Positions 1 through 8,881 of a DNA stretch of 64,000 nucleotides are shown in pieces. The DNA is taken from assembly GCA_965277345.1 (NCBI GenBank), contig CBDICI010000004.1:1488001-1552000 (forward strand), read 5' to 3'. The translations under genes and the position numbers were made by a program. The DNA comes from CAIOYC01 sp965277345. Lineage in GTDB: Bacteria > Pseudomonadota > Alphaproteobacteria > Caulobacterales > Caulobacteraceae. The first letter of the stretch is position 1; the number at the start of each line of letters is the position of its first letter. The notes beneath the pieces were generated by a model that ran no database searches, was not told where the DNA came from, and worked only from the letters and a program-made list of their open reading frames with translations.

Positions 1-1
1 C

Positions 2-583
2 GCCGCGGCGCCCGTGGCCCTGGACGCCGACGCCCTGTTCCAGCGCGCCCGTACCCGGCGGCTGGACCTGGTGGCGCTCCGGGCCGGCTATGACAGCCAG
101 CAGGCGGTGGTGCGCAAGGCCGTGATGGACGCCTTCCCTTCGCTCCAGCTCACCCTCAACCGGGCGCAGGATACCGCCAGGAACGAGACCTTCGGGCCGG
201 CGGTGACCTTCACCCTGCCGCTGTGGAATCGCAATCGCGGCGGCATAGCCGTGGCGGAGGCCACGCGCGAACAGCTCCGGGCGGAGTATGCGGCGCGCGT
301 GTTCACCACCCGGGCGGACATTGCCGAGCTGGTCGCACAGCTCGATCTGGAAACGCGCCAACGGGCGGAGATCGCCGCCCAGACCGCGCCCCTCGGACGA
401 CTGCTCGCGGCCACCGAAGCGGCCGCCGGGCGCGGCGACCTTTCGCGCTCCGCCGTCGACGCCACGCGCCAGGCCCTGTCGGACAAGCAACTGACCCTCG
501 CCACCCTCGACCAGGCCATGGCCGAACAGCGCGTGACGCTGGAGCTGGCCGTGGGCGAACTTTTGCCGGAGCTGGCTCGATGA
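2..583 (+). CDS. TolC-family outer membrane efflux protein (5' partial)
   Basis: The reading frame is open from the window edge, so the N-terminus is missing and about 193 residues remain. The alternating alanine/leucine/arginine-rich helices, the FTLPLWNRNRG segment followed by a long helical hairpin, and the conserved end of an OEP repeat are typical of TolC-type trimeric outer-membrane channels. It would form the outer-membrane duct for the adaptor and RND pump that follow. Its stop codon overlaps the adaptor start (ATGA), which indicates translational coupling in one operon. The substrate cannot be deduced. Confidence 0.85.
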   Translation, partial: AAAPVALDADALFQRARTRRLDLVALRAGYDSQQAVVRKAVMDAFPSLQLTLNRAQDTARNETFGPAVTFTLPLWNRNRGGIAVAEATREQLRAEYAARVFTTRADIAELVAQLDLETRQRAEIAAQTAPLGRLLAATEAAAGRGDLSRSAVDATRQALSDKQLTLATLDQAMAEQRVTLELAVGELLPELAR

Positions 584-1641
584 AGCGCGGACTCGTGCTC
601 CTGCCCCTGATCGCCCTGGCCGCGTGCGGCAAGAAGGCCGCCACCGAAGACGCGCCCAAGCCGGTGGCCGAGGTGAAGACCGCAGTGGTCCAGACCGCCA
701 CCTACCCCGATACGGTCCTGGCCTATGGCGCGGTGGAGTTCGCACCGGGCGCCGAGCATGGCCTCGCCGCGCCGGGGGAGGCCAATATCCGCCAGGTTCT
801 GGTCGCCCCGGGCGCCCGGGTGAGCGCGGGTCAGCCGGTCGTGGCGCTCCAACCCAGCCCGCAGTTCAAGCTCGATCTTCAGAAGGCCCGGCAGGACGCC
901 AAGACCACAGGCGAGGCCTATGCGCGGGCGCAGCGCCTGCGCAAGGACGGCCTGGTCAGCGACGCGGAGGTGGAGACCGCCCGCTCGGCCTCCGCCCAGG
1001 CTCAGGCGTCCGTCGCCAGCCTGAACCTTCGCGCCAGCCAGCTCCTGGTGAGGGCGCCGGCCACCGGTGTGGTGGAGACGGTGACCGGCGCGCCCGGCGA
1101 TCTTGTGGCGGCCGGCGCCAATCTCGGCAAGATCGGGGCGCTCAGCGCGCTCTCGATCCGCCTCGGGGTCGATCCGCAGATCGCCTCCAGCCTCCGTGCG
1201 GGCTCGGCCGTCCACGTCACCCGTATCCAGGGCGGCGATCGGCTGGAGGCCGTGATCCGGTCGGTCGATCCCCGAGCCGATACGCAGACGCGGCTGGCCT
1301 CCGTGCTGCTTTCCGAGCGGTCGGGGCCGCATCTGGCGCCGGGCGACCCGGTCAAGGGCGCCATCGTGCTGCGTCAGGTCAGCGGCGTCTATGTGCCCAA
1401 GGCGGCGGTCTATTGCGACAAGGATCAGCCCTATCTGATGGTGGTCGACAAGGGCGTGGCCAAGCGGCGCGAGGTGAAGCTCGGCGTGCAGGTGGCGGAC
1501 GAGGATCCGGCGGCGGCCAAGGTGCAGATCACCGAGGGCCTGCAGGCCGGCGATCGCATCGTCGTCGAAGGCGGCGCTTCGCTGGACGATGGCGCGGCGG
1601 TCAAGGAAGCCGCCGCCAAGGCCCCGGCGAAAGAGGGCTGA
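580..1641 (+). CDS. RND efflux periplasmic adaptor subunit (HlyD/MFP family lipoprotein)
   Basis: A 353-residue protein. I start it at the ATG overlapping the TolC stop because this gives a clean lipoprotein signal (MKRGLVLLPLIALAACGKK) with a lipobox Cys at residue 16. The biotinyl/lipoyl-like half (APGEANIRQVLVAPGARVS), a helical hairpin around residues 105-145 and a second lipoyl half (RAPATGVVETVTGAPGDLV) are in the order expected of membrane-fusion proteins. A beta-barrel and membrane-proximal domain follow. It should bridge the TolC channel and the downstream RND permease in the periplasm. Confidence 0.9.
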   Translation: MKRGLVLLPLIALAACGKKAATEDAPKPVAEVKTAVVQTATYPDTVLAYGAVEFAPGAEHGLAAPGEANIRQVLVAPGARVSAGQPVVALQPSPQFKLDLQKARQDAKTTGEAYARAQRLRKDGLVSDAEVETARSASAQAQASVASLNLRASQLLVRAPATGVVETVTGAPGDLVAAGANLGKIGALSALSIRLGVDPQIASSLRAGSAVHVTRIQGGDRLEAVIRSVDPRADTQTRLASVLLSERSGPHLAPGDPVKGAIVLRQVSGVYVPKAAVYCDKDQPYLMVVDKGVAKRREVKLGVQVADEDPAAAKVQITEGLQAGDRIVVEGGASLDDGAAVKEAAAKAPAKEG

Positions 1642-1644
1642 GCC

Positions 1645-4600
1645 GTGTCGCGCTGGCTCGCGGGGCACGCCCGTTCTCTCCTGTTCGCCTTCATCCTGTT
1701 GACCCTGGCCGGGATCGGCGCGGCGACACGCCTGCCCGTCGCCCTGTTCCCACAGATTTCCTTCCCCCGCGTGGTCATCGCGGTCGACGCCGGCGAGCGC
1801 GCGGCATCGCAGACCGAGAGCCAGGTCACCCGCCCGCTGGAGCGCGCGCTGCGCGGCGTGCCGGGGGTGACCGACATCCGCTCCACCACCAGCCGCGGGG
1901 CCGCCGACATCGCCCTGACCTTTGGCTGGGGCCGCGACATGACCACCGCGGCGCTGCAGGCGCAGGCGGCGGTCAATGCGGTGTTGCCCGACCTGCCGCC
2001 CGGCGTGCGCTTCGACGTGCGCCGCATGGACCCGACGGTCTTCCCGGTGCTGGGCCTGGCGCTCAGCGCGCCGCATCGCGATCCCGTCTCGCTCCGCAAC
2101 TTCGCCGAGTTGCAGCTCCGGCCGTTGATCGCCGCCATCCCCGGCGTCGCCGCCGTCGATGTGCTGGGCGGCGGACAGGCCGAGTACCAGGTGAAGATCG
2201 ACCCGGCCCGGCTGCAGGCGATGAACCTCGCCATGGACGATGTGAGCAAGGCGCTGGCCGCCGCCAATGTGCTCTCCGCCACCGGCCGGCTGGAGGATCG
2301 CCACCGCCTCTATCTGACGCTGGTCGATGACCGGCTCACCGGCGCCGACGATCTGCGCGCCGTACCGATCAAGACGGGCCAGACCGCGGGGGCGGGCGTG
2401 GTCACCCTCGGTCAGGTCGCCGACATCTCCCTGTCCCAGACCCCGCAATATATCCGCGTCACCGCCCAGGGGCAGGACGCCGTGCTGGTCAATGTGCGCC
2501 AGAGTCCTGACGCGGACAGCGTCGCCCTGGTGAAGGCGATCCGCAAGGCCATGGCCGACTATGCCGGCCAGACGCCCAAGGACATCAGGATCGCCACCTT
2601 CTACGACCAGTCGGAACTGGTCTCCGGGGCCGCCGGCGGGGTGCGCGACGCCATCTTCATCGGCGCCCTGCTGGCCGGGGTGGTGCTGTTCGCCTTCCTG
2701 CGCAGCCTGCGCCTCATGGCCATCACCGCCCTCATGCTGCCGGCCGTGCTGGCCACCGCCTGCATGATCCTGCTCGTCCTCGGCATGAGCTTCAACATGA
2801 TGACGCTGGGCGGTCTGGCCGCGGCCGTGGGCCTCGTGGTGGACGATGTGGTGGTGATGCTCGAACACCTGATGCGCCGGTTGCAGGAGGCGCATAAGGA
2901 GAAGGCCGACGTGGGCGCCCGGGTGCTGGACGCCGCCAAGGAAATGGCGCGCCCCCTCGTCGGGTCGACCTTCGCCACCCTGGTCGTCTTCGCGCCGCTG
3001 GCCTTCCTCGGCGGGGTGGCCGGCGGGTTCTTCAAGGCGCTGGCGGTGACCATGACCGCGGCCCTGGTGGTCTCGCTGCTGTTCGCCCTGTTCGTCGCGC
3101 CGATCCTCGCCCGCTCTTGGCTGCGCCTCAAGGACGTGGAGCAGGCGGAGAAGGCCGGCGGCTTGATGAAGCGGCTGTCGTCCGGCTATGACGCCCTGGC
3201 CAGGCGGGCGCTGGGCGCACCGATCCTGGCGGCGGGGATCGTGGCCCTGGCGCTGCTGGCGCTGGGGGCCGTGGCCTACACCCAGCTCGGCTCGGGCTTC
3301 ATGCCGAAGATGGACGAGGGCGGCTTCGTGCTGGACTACAAGGCCAAGCCCGGTTCGGCGCTCACCGACACGGACGCCCTGCTGCGCAAGGTCGAGGCGA
3401 TCATCCGCGAGACTCCCGATGTGGACAGCTATTCGCGCCGCACCGGCGCCCAGCTCGGCGGCGGTCTCAGCGAGCCGGACGAGGGTGATTTCTTTATCCA
3501 TCTGAAGCGGGGCCGGCGCCGCCCGGTGGAAGAGGTGATGGCCGATATCCGCGGTCAGGTGCAGTCCAAGGTCCCCGGCCTCGACATCGAAACGGCGCAA
3601 CTGATGGAAGACCTGATCGGCGATCTCACCGCCGTGCCGCAGCCGATCGAGATCAAGCTGTTCGGTCCCGACCCCGCCGCCCTGCGCCAGGCGGCCGAGG
3701 TCATCGCCCCCGCCATCGCCAGGATCAAGGGTGTGGTTGAGGTGGTGGACGGCCTCCGCGTGGCCGGTGACGCGGTGCTGGTCAAGGTTGACCGCGCCGC
3801 CGCCGCGGTGGAGGGGCTCGATCCCGATGCGGTGTCCAAACAGGTCCAGGCCGACCTGGAGGGCGCGGTGTCAACCCAGGTCCAGAGCGGCGAGACCAGT
3901 ATCGGCGTGCGCGTCTGGACCCCATCGCGGCTGCGCGACCAGGTGGAGTCGCTGAACGCCCTGATCCTGAAGGCGCCCGATAGCCATGCCGTGCCGCTGG
4001 CGCGCGTGGCCAAGGTGGAGATCGAGGCCGGACAGGCGCAGATCACCCGCGAGAACCTGCAGCCCTTCGTCGGCGTCACCGCGCGGCTGGAGGGCCGCGA
4101 CCTCGGCTCCGCCATGGTGGAGGTCAAGCGCGCCGTCGGCCGCCTGACCCTGCCGGGCGGCGTGCGCCTGGAATACGGCGGCCTCTATGTCCAGCAGAAG
4201 CAGTCGTTCAGCGACCTGGCCATGGTGTTCGCCGCCGCCCTGCTGCTGGTCACCCTGCTGCTGCTGTTCCTGTTCGAGAACCTCTCGGTGGTTCTCTCGA
4301 TCATCGGCGTCGTGCTGCTCGCCGCCGCCTCGGTGTTTGTCGGGCTGTGGGTGACCCATACGGAGCTCAACATCTCGGCGCTGATGGGCCTGACCATGAT
4401 CGTCGGCATCGTCACCGAGCTGGCCATCTTCTACTTCTCCGAAATCGAGCTCGACCACGGCGGCCTGCAGAGCGAGGAGACGCGCACGGACCAGCGCAAC
4501 GTGCTGATGCAGGCCGGCCATGCGCGGCTGCGTCCCATCCTGATGTCGGCGGTGATCGCCATCCTGGCGCTGAGCCCGCTGGCGCTCGGCCTCGGCGAAG

Positions 4601-4725
4601 GGGCGGGGATGCAAAAACCGCTCGCCATCGCCATCATCTCCGGCCTGATCGCCGGCGCCCCTCTCGTGCTGCTGATCCTGCCCGCCGCCTGGCTGGCGAT
4701 GAGCCGGCGACGCCGGGCAAGCTGA
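1645..4725 (+). CDS. RND-family efflux transporter permease
   Basis: A 1026-residue inner-membrane proton antiporter, the full family length. It begins at a GTG three bases after the adaptor stop. Visible features are TM1 (about residues 10-30), a large periplasmic loop, a block of TM segments including the TM4 proton-relay motif GLVVDDVVVMLEH near residue 400, the second periplasmic loop starting GFMPKMDEGGFV, and the C-terminal TM block. The DD pair in TM4 and the PKMDEGGF segment place it in the RND superfamily, closer to HME/HAE-type members than to SecDF. The substrate is unknown; the TolC-adaptor-permease order is a complete tripartite pump. Confidence 0.93.
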   Translation: MSRWLAGHARSLLFAFILLTLAGIGAATRLPVALFPQISFPRVVIAVDAGERAASQTESQVTRPLERALRGVPGVTDIRSTTSRGAADIALTFGWGRDMTTAALQAQAAVNAVLPDLPPGVRFDVRRMDPTVFPVLGLALSAPHRDPVSLRNFAELQLRPLIAAIPGVAAVDVLGGGQAEYQVKIDPARLQAMNLAMDDVSKALAAANVLSATGRLEDRHRLYLTLVDDRLTGADDLRAVPIKTGQTAGAGVVTLGQVADISLSQTPQYIRVTAQGQDAVLVNVRQSPDADSVALVKAIRKAMADYAGQTPKDIRIATFYDQSELVSGAAGGVRDAIFIGALLAGVVLFAFLRSLRLMAITALMLPAVLATACMILLVLGMSFNMMTLGGLAAAVGLVVDDVVVMLEHLMRRLQEAHKEKADVGARVLDAAKEMARPLVGSTFATLVVFAPLAFLGGVAGGFFKALAVTMTAALVVSLLFALFVAPILARSWLRLKDVEQAEKAGGLMKRLSSGYDALARRALGAPILAAGIVALALLALGAVAYTQLGSGFMPKMDEGGFVLDYKAKPGSALTDTDALLRKVEAIIRETPDVDSYSRRTGAQLGGGLSEPDEGDFFIHLKRGRRRPVEEVMADIRGQVQSKVPGLDIETAQLMEDLIGDLTAVPQPIEIKLFGPDPAALRQAAEVIAPAIARIKGVVEVVDGLRVAGDAVLVKVDRAAAAVEGLDPDAVSKQVQADLEGAVSTQVQSGETSIGVRVWTPSRLRDQVESLNALILKAPDSHAVPLARVAKVEIEAGQAQITRENLQPFVGVTARLEGRDLGSAMVEVKRAVGRLTLPGGVRLEYGGLYVQQKQSFSDLAMVFAAALLLVTLLLLFLFENLSVVLSIIGVVLLAAASVFVGLWVTHTELNISALMGLTMIVGIVTELAIFYFSEIELDHGGLQSEETRTDQRNVLMQAGHARLRPILMSAVIAILALSPLALGLGEGAGMQKPLAIAIISGLIAGAPLVLLILPAAWLAMSRRRRAS

Positions 4726-4732
4726 ACGCACA

Positions 4733-4760
4733 TTCAGGCAGGCGTCAGTCTCGCTTCATG
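4733..4760 (+). promoter_or_regulatory. 11-bp-phased hexamer array, candidate OmpR-family binding site
   Basis: Three hexamers in direct repeat, TTCAGG (4733), GTCAGT (4744) and TTCATG (4755), each separated by exactly five bases. This lies 56 bases upstream of the secreted-protein start. The same hexamer with the same 11-bp phase occurs at 8758-8796 and, on the other strand, at 14396-14412. Tandem hexamers with N5 spacers are the known site form for OmpR/PhoP-class regulators. Assignment to the regulator encoded at 8057-8722 is inference. Confidence 0.5.
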
Positions 4761-4816
4761 GCGGCGGCCCACCCTGTGCCGACAAGACGTCGCCGCAGAG
4801 CGTCGAAAGGGAGATC

Positions 4817-5569
4817 ATGAACCGTTTTTCAATCGTGCTGGCCTGTGCGGGCGGCCTCGCCCTGGCGGGCGCGGCAAGGGCCGCGCCGTCAACCTTCGTG
4901 CAGCACCTGCTGGACGTGCAGCAGGCCAAATATCCGCAGATCACCCAGGCCTCAGCCACCTCCACCGCCGAGGACAAGCCGGGCGCGTCGCCGCCGGGCG
5001 CGACGGACATCGATATGAAGGATGTGTCCGGGGACTCGATCGGCGTGATCCACCTGACGTTCAAGGGCAAGAGCGCCAGGAACGCCGTGATCGCCAGGCG
5101 CGTGCAGGCGGCCCTCGGGCGTCACCTGATCAGTGCCAAGAACGCGCTGGACCCTTACCCTTATGACCCGGCCTATAACGAGGGGACCTATTCGCAGGCC
5201 CTGGTGGAGAAGATCGCCGCCAGGCATCCCGAGGTGATCATTCTGGCCATCCACTCCACCCCGCCCGGCGCGGCCACCAATATCATCTCCGGCTCAACCA
5301 TTGGCCGCATCGGCAAGAAGGCCGACGAGGACGACCTGCGCGTGATCGAGAAGGGCTCCACCAACCTGGAAATCTCCGAGAACAAGAAGCGGTTCGAGGC
5401 GGAGGTCCCCCTGGAAGACGCGCAGCATAGGCGCATCGGTGCTCTGGGCGTCGTGTTCCGCTACAAGGCCGGCGAGGCGAAGGAGACGCTGCACAAGCGC
5501 GCCCTGGTGGTGCGCGACGAGATCGCCGCGGCCATCCCGGACGCGGCCGCCCTCGCCAAGCCTCGCTGA
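4817..5569 (+). CDS. Secreted/periplasmic protein of unknown function
   Basis: A 250-residue protein with an RBS (AAGGGAG) seven bases before the ATG and a Sec signal peptide ending ALAGAARAA at about residue 23. The mature part is alpha/beta, with charged helices, a segment LVEKIAARHPEVIILAIHSTPPG, and a last strand (RRIGALGVVFRYKAGEA). I do not recognise a family. The layout of a small ligand-sensing or cache-like periplasmic domain is possible but unproven. It follows the efflux operon after 91 bases that carry a phased hexamer array, so it probably has its own promoter rather than being read only from the pump operon. Confidence 0.75.
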   Translation: MNRFSIVLACAGGLALAGAARAAPSTFVQHLLDVQQAKYPQITQASATSTAEDKPGASPPGATDIDMKDVSGDSIGVIHLTFKGKSARNAVIARRVQAALGRHLISAKNALDPYPYDPAYNEGTYSQALVEKIAARHPEVIILAIHSTPPGAATNIISGSTIGRIGKKADEDDLRVIEKGSTNLEISENKKRFEAEVPLEDAQHRRIGALGVVFRYKAGEAKETLHKRALVVRDEIAAAIPDAAALAKPR

Positions 5570-5602
5570 TCCATAACCGTTCGACGCTTCAGGAGTTCGT
5601 CC

Positions 5603-6667
5603 ATGACGACGCGCGATTTCCTCATGCTTGCCTGTTCGGCCCTGGCCCTTGCGGCCTGCCGTCCGTCCAAGCCGGCGGCCACCGACACGGCCGCTCCCTC
5701 CGTCGCCACCGATACGCCGCTCAAGCTGGCCGGCGGCACCGACGTGCCGGGCTACACCGGCGACTTCGACCATTTCGACTATGACGCAAAGGGCGACCGC
5801 CTATTCCTCGCCGGCGAGGAGGGCAAGACGCTGGAGGTGTTCAAGCTCTCCACCGGCGAACGCATCACCGAACTGAAGGATGTGGACACCCCGCACAGCC
5901 TGCTCTGGATGCCCGAGGTCAACGAACTGCTCGTCGTCGATGGGGTGAAGGGCCTGGTCTGGCGCGACGGCGCGACCCTGGCGATCAAGCGGACGAAGGC
6001 GCTGGCGGCGCCCGGGGCGGATTCGGTGGCCTACGATCCCGCCTCCCGCCACCTGTTCATCGTCACCGGCGGCAAGGACGTGCCGATGGACGTCTGCTAC
6101 CTCGACGCCGTCGATCCCAGGACCGGCGAGACGCTCTGGTCGACGAAGTTCGACGCCAACCATGTGGAGGCCCTGGCTGTGGAGTCGCAGGGCTCCCGCC
6201 TCTTCATCAACGTCACCGACAAGAACGAACTCGATGTGCTCGACAAGGCCACCGGCAAGATCCTGAAGACCATCAAGGTGAAGGAGGCCGAGCAGAACGC
6301 CCCCATCGCCCTGGACGAGAAGACCCATCGCCTGTTCGTGGTCACTCGCAAGCCGGGCAAGCTCTTGGTGCTGAACGCCGACACGCTGGCTACGATCGCC
6401 GCGTTCAAGGCGCCCGAACGCACCGATCAGGTCACCTGGGACCCCATCAACCGCCGCGTCTACGTCACCGGCGGGGAGGGCTATGTGAGCGTGGTCCAGC
6501 AGAGCGACGCCGACCACTATGCCGAGGTCGAGCGCGCGCCGAGCGGCCCCGGCGCCAAGACCGCGATCCTGACGCCAAAGGCCGATCGGCTCTACGTCGC
6601 CCAGTCGCCGGGAGACACCAAGGCGATGGGCAAGTTGATCTGGTTCGACATCAAGCCGGCCGCCTAA
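5603..6667 (+). CDS. YncE/YVTN-type beta-propeller lipoprotein
   Basis: A 354-residue protein preceded by an AGGAG ribosome site. The lipobox LALAAC puts the lipidated Cys at about residue 19, so it is anchored in a membrane. Repeated units such as DHFDYDAKGDRLFLAG, DSVAYDPASRHLFIVTG, APIALDEKTHRLFVV and DQVTWDPINRRVYVTGG are blades of a YVTN/NHL-like propeller. Such propellers bind ligands or proteins rather than catalyse; E. coli yncE sits beside a TonB-dependent receptor gene. A paralogue lies at 8882, on the other side of the two-component genes. Its last 17 bases overlap the 3' end of the convergent histidine-kinase gene. Confidence 0.85.
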   Translation: MTTRDFLMLACSALALAACRPSKPAATDTAAPSVATDTPLKLAGGTDVPGYTGDFDHFDYDAKGDRLFLAGEEGKTLEVFKLSTGERITELKDVDTPHSLLWMPEVNELLVVDGVKGLVWRDGATLAIKRTKALAAPGADSVAYDPASRHLFIVTGGKDVPMDVCYLDAVDPRTGETLWSTKFDANHVEALAVESQGSRLFINVTDKNELDVLDKATGKILKTIKVKEAEQNAPIALDEKTHRLFVVTRKPGKLLVLNADTLATIAAFKAPERTDQVTWDPINRRVYVTGGEGYVSVVQQSDADHYAEVERAPSGPGAKTAILTPKADRLYVAQSPGDTKAMGKLIWFDIKPAA

Positions 6668-8060
6668 GTCCGCCTTCGAACCCGGTGGAGCGTTCGGCCG
6701 TGGGCTGGAGCTCCAGCGGAATCTCGAAGGTGACGCGCAGGCCCCGGGCCAATGGGGTCGCATAAATCCGTCCGCCATGGAGGTGGACGATCCCGCGGCT
6801 GATGGCGAGGCCGAGCCCGCTTCCGGAAACCTCCGCCACCGACGGTGTGTTAAGCCGGACGAAGCGCTCGAAGATACGCTCCACCTCGTCCGGCGGAACG
6901 CCCGGGCCCTCGTCGCTGATCGAGACGCACCAGACGCCGCCACCGATCGCCGCCTCCAGCCGGATGCGACCGCCGGGCGGCGAAACCTTGATGGCGTTGG
7001 ACAGCACGTTCAGCAGCACCTGCCGGATCCACTTCCCCTCGATCATCGCCTCGCCGCCGCCCGCCGCCAGATAATCGAGGTGCAGGCCGTGATGCTCGGT
7101 CAGGGCCTGGGCGTCCTGGTGGAAGGCGTCGAGGAAGGGGCCGATGGCCAACGGCTCGCGCGCCAGCGCCACCGCGTTCACCTCCGCGCGCGAGAGGAAC
7201 AAGAGGTCGTCGATGATCTGGTTCAGCCGCGCGATCTCCTCGATCTGTACGATAAGGCCATCGGTCTGCGCGGAGTCGGGGTCCGCGGCGGCGAGCATCT
7301 GCTCCGCGTGCAGCCGCACCAGCGACAATGGCGTCTTCAGTTCGTGCGACGCCTCCTGGGTGAACCGGCGAATCTGATCGAACGAAGTCTCCAGTCGATC
7401 GAACATCTGGTTGAGCAGTCGCGCCATGTCCGAAATCTCGTCCCGCACGCGCGACACCGGCACACGCTCCGACAGGTTGTCCGATCCGATCCGGCTGGCG
7501 GTCTCCTGGATCAGGCGCACCGGCCGTAGCAGCAACCGGCTGAGGCCGAAGCCGATCACCGCGCTCATGGCCAGCATCAACACCACCAGGGCCGCGCAGG
7601 CGCGCACATAGGCGCGCAGGCTTTCACGAACAGGCTGGGTCGGCGTGGCGATGGTGACGTCGAGCGGGGGCAGCAGGTATTCGTTGACCCGCGCCTCGCC
7701 CACCCCCTCGATGGGCGCATCGTAGGAGCGGCGGCCCCGGATGTCCGGAATCTGGCGGCCTTTCAGGTTTTCGGAGGCGAAGCGCGAGCCGGTCTTGGGG
7801 TTCTCCACCACGATGTAGAACAGGGCGGAGGAATATTCGGTGGTCTCCTGCAGCCGCCGGCGCAGGGTGACGCTGTCCATGTTGGCGTAGTCCGATCCCA
7901 GCCGCGCTTTCAACTGTCCGAAGGTGGCGAAAGAGATGGTGTCCAGGCCGCGGATCAACTGCGCCGCCTGTAGCTGATAGCCGAGCAGGAACAGGATCGA
8001 CAGGGTGGCGGCCGCGCTCAGCGCATACCAGAAGGTCAGCCGGGCGCCGATCGACCTCAC
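6651..8060 (-). CDS. Sensor histidine kinase (HAMP, periplasmic sensor)
   Basis: A 469-residue membrane kinase starting at a GTG that overlaps the regulator stop (GTGA). It has TM1 at about residues 10-28, a periplasmic sensor of about 120 residues, TM2 at about 153-175, HAMP to about 228, an H-box ASHELKTPLSL with the phospho-accepting His at 239, N-box NVLSNAIKVSP, G1 DEGPGVP and G2 GSGLGLAISRG. All catalytic elements are intact. It should autophosphorylate and pass phosphate to the adjacent OmpR-type regulator. The sensor domain is not a recognisable PAS or CitA-like fold, so the signal is unknown; the flanking propellers are candidate partners. Confidence 0.95.
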   Translation of the reverse strand: MRSIGARLTFWYALSAAATLSILFLLGYQLQAAQLIRGLDTISFATFGQLKARLGSDYANMDSVTLRRRLQETTEYSSALFYIVVENPKTGSRFASENLKGRQIPDIRGRRSYDAPIEGVGEARVNEYLLPPLDVTIATPTQPVRESLRAYVRACAALVVLMLAMSAVIGFGLSRLLLRPVRLIQETASRIGSDNLSERVPVSRVRDEISDMARLLNQMFDRLETSFDQIRRFTQEASHELKTPLSLVRLHAEQMLAAADPDSAQTDGLIVQIEEIARLNQIIDDLLFLSRAEVNAVALAREPLAIGPFLDAFHQDAQALTEHHGLHLDYLAAGGGEAMIEGKWIRQVLLNVLSNAIKVSPPGGRIRLEAAIGGGVWCVSISDEGPGVPPDEVERIFERFVRLNTPSVAEVSGSGLGLAISRGIVHLHGGRIYATPLARGLRVTFEIPLELQPTAERSTGFEGGLRRPA

Positions 8061-8722
8061 AGCAGCTGATACCCGATCCCGCGCACGGTCTTGAACAGGG
8101 GATGGCCGGCGGCCGCCTCCAGCTTGCCGCGGATACGGCTCATGTAGACGTCGAGCAGATTGGTATCGACGTCGAAGTGCGAGGACCAGATGCGCTCTGA
8201 GATCAGCGTTCGCGTCAGCACCCGCCCGGCGTTCTGCATGAAGATTTCCAGAAGGGCGTATTCCCGCCCGGTGAGGTCGATGGGCGCCCCGTTCACCGTT
8301 ACGATCCGGCCGATCAGGTCGAGGCGGATGCCGTTGCGTTCGAGCAGGGTCTGTTTGCTGGCCGATTGCCGCCGGATCAGCGCCCGCAGCCGCGCCAGCA
8401 GTTCCTCTAGGCTGAACGGCTTGGGCAGATAGTCGTCGCCGCCCACGTTCAGGCCCTTGATCCGGTCATCCAGCCGGTCGCGCGCGGAAAGGATCAGCAC
8501 CGGTTCGTTCAGCCCGCTGGCCCGCCATTCGCCGATCAGGTCGAGGCCGTCGCCGTCCGGCAGGGTCAGATCGAGAACCACCGCGTCGTAATGGGTCTCG
8601 ACCAAGGCGTCGTTGGCGGCGGCGCAGGTTCTGGCCAGTCCAACCGTGTAGGAATTTTCGCTGAGACCTTGTTTGAGGAACCGCCCCAACCGTGGATCAT
8701 CCTCGACCACAAGTATTTTCAC
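8057..8722 (-). CDS. OmpR-family response regulator
   Basis: A 221-residue regulator read from a GTG start with a strong GGAGG site. The receiver domain has the acidic pair ED-D at residues 7-9, phospho-acceptor Asp51 (VVLDLTLPDGDG), and Lys in YLPKPF near residue 102. The C-terminal winged helix includes the segment LTGREYALLEIFMQNAGRVLTR and the recognition helix VDTNLLDVYMSRIRGKLE. It is co-transcribed with the kinase. Its own upstream region contains a tandem array of TTCAGT-like hexamers at 11-bp phase, which suggests autoregulation together with control of the divergent propeller gene. Confidence 0.95.
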   Translation of the reverse strand: MKILVVEDDPRLGRFLKQGLSENSYTVGLARTCAAANDALVETHYDAVVLDLTLPDGDGLDLIGEWRASGLNEPVLILSARDRLDDRIKGLNVGGDDYLPKPFSLEELLARLRALIRRQSASKQTLLERNGIRLDLIGRIVTVNGAPIDLTGREYALLEIFMQNAGRVLTRTLISERIWSSHFDVDTNLLDVYMSRIRGKLEAAAGHPLFKTVRGIGYQLL

Positions 8723-8757
8723 GTAGACCTCCGTCGATGGGCTTTCCTAAATCTACG

Positions 8758-8796
8758 TTCAGGTTCGCTATAGCCGCTATTCAGTCTGACTTTAGA
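8758..8796 (+). promoter_or_regulatory. 11-bp-phased hexamer array between regulator and propeller genes
   Basis: TTCAGG (8758), TATAGC (8769), TTCAGT (8780) and TTTAGA (8791) follow each other with exact five-base spacers. Units 1 and 3 match the hexamers found before the secreted-protein gene and the TonB-dependent receptor. The repeats read toward the propeller gene at 8882, whose start is 85 bases downstream. The regulator gene start (8722) lies on the other side, so one site could serve both directions. Binding by the neighbouring regulator is inference. Confidence 0.5.
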
Positions 8797-8881
8797 TGGT
8801 CTAGCCGTCTAGGGGCCGCCTTGAAGATTGCAGGGACGGCAACACACCGGCGTCAAGCCCGGGGTCAAGCGAGGGAACCGA

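Noticed and set aside
88..3600. A 1170-codon open frame on the minus strand
   Set aside because: It is antisense to the TolC, adaptor and RND permease genes and has the His/Arg/Gly/Gln-rich composition of a GC-rich shadow frame, without domains.
5588..5593. A TTCAGG hexamer before the first propeller gene
   Set aside because: It stands alone without an 11-bp-phased partner and is part of the AGGAG ribosome site.
8799..8812. Tandem GTCTAG repeats with 8-bp period
   Set aside because: The spacing does not fit a helical turn or the 11-bp phase of the adjacent array; likely chance.
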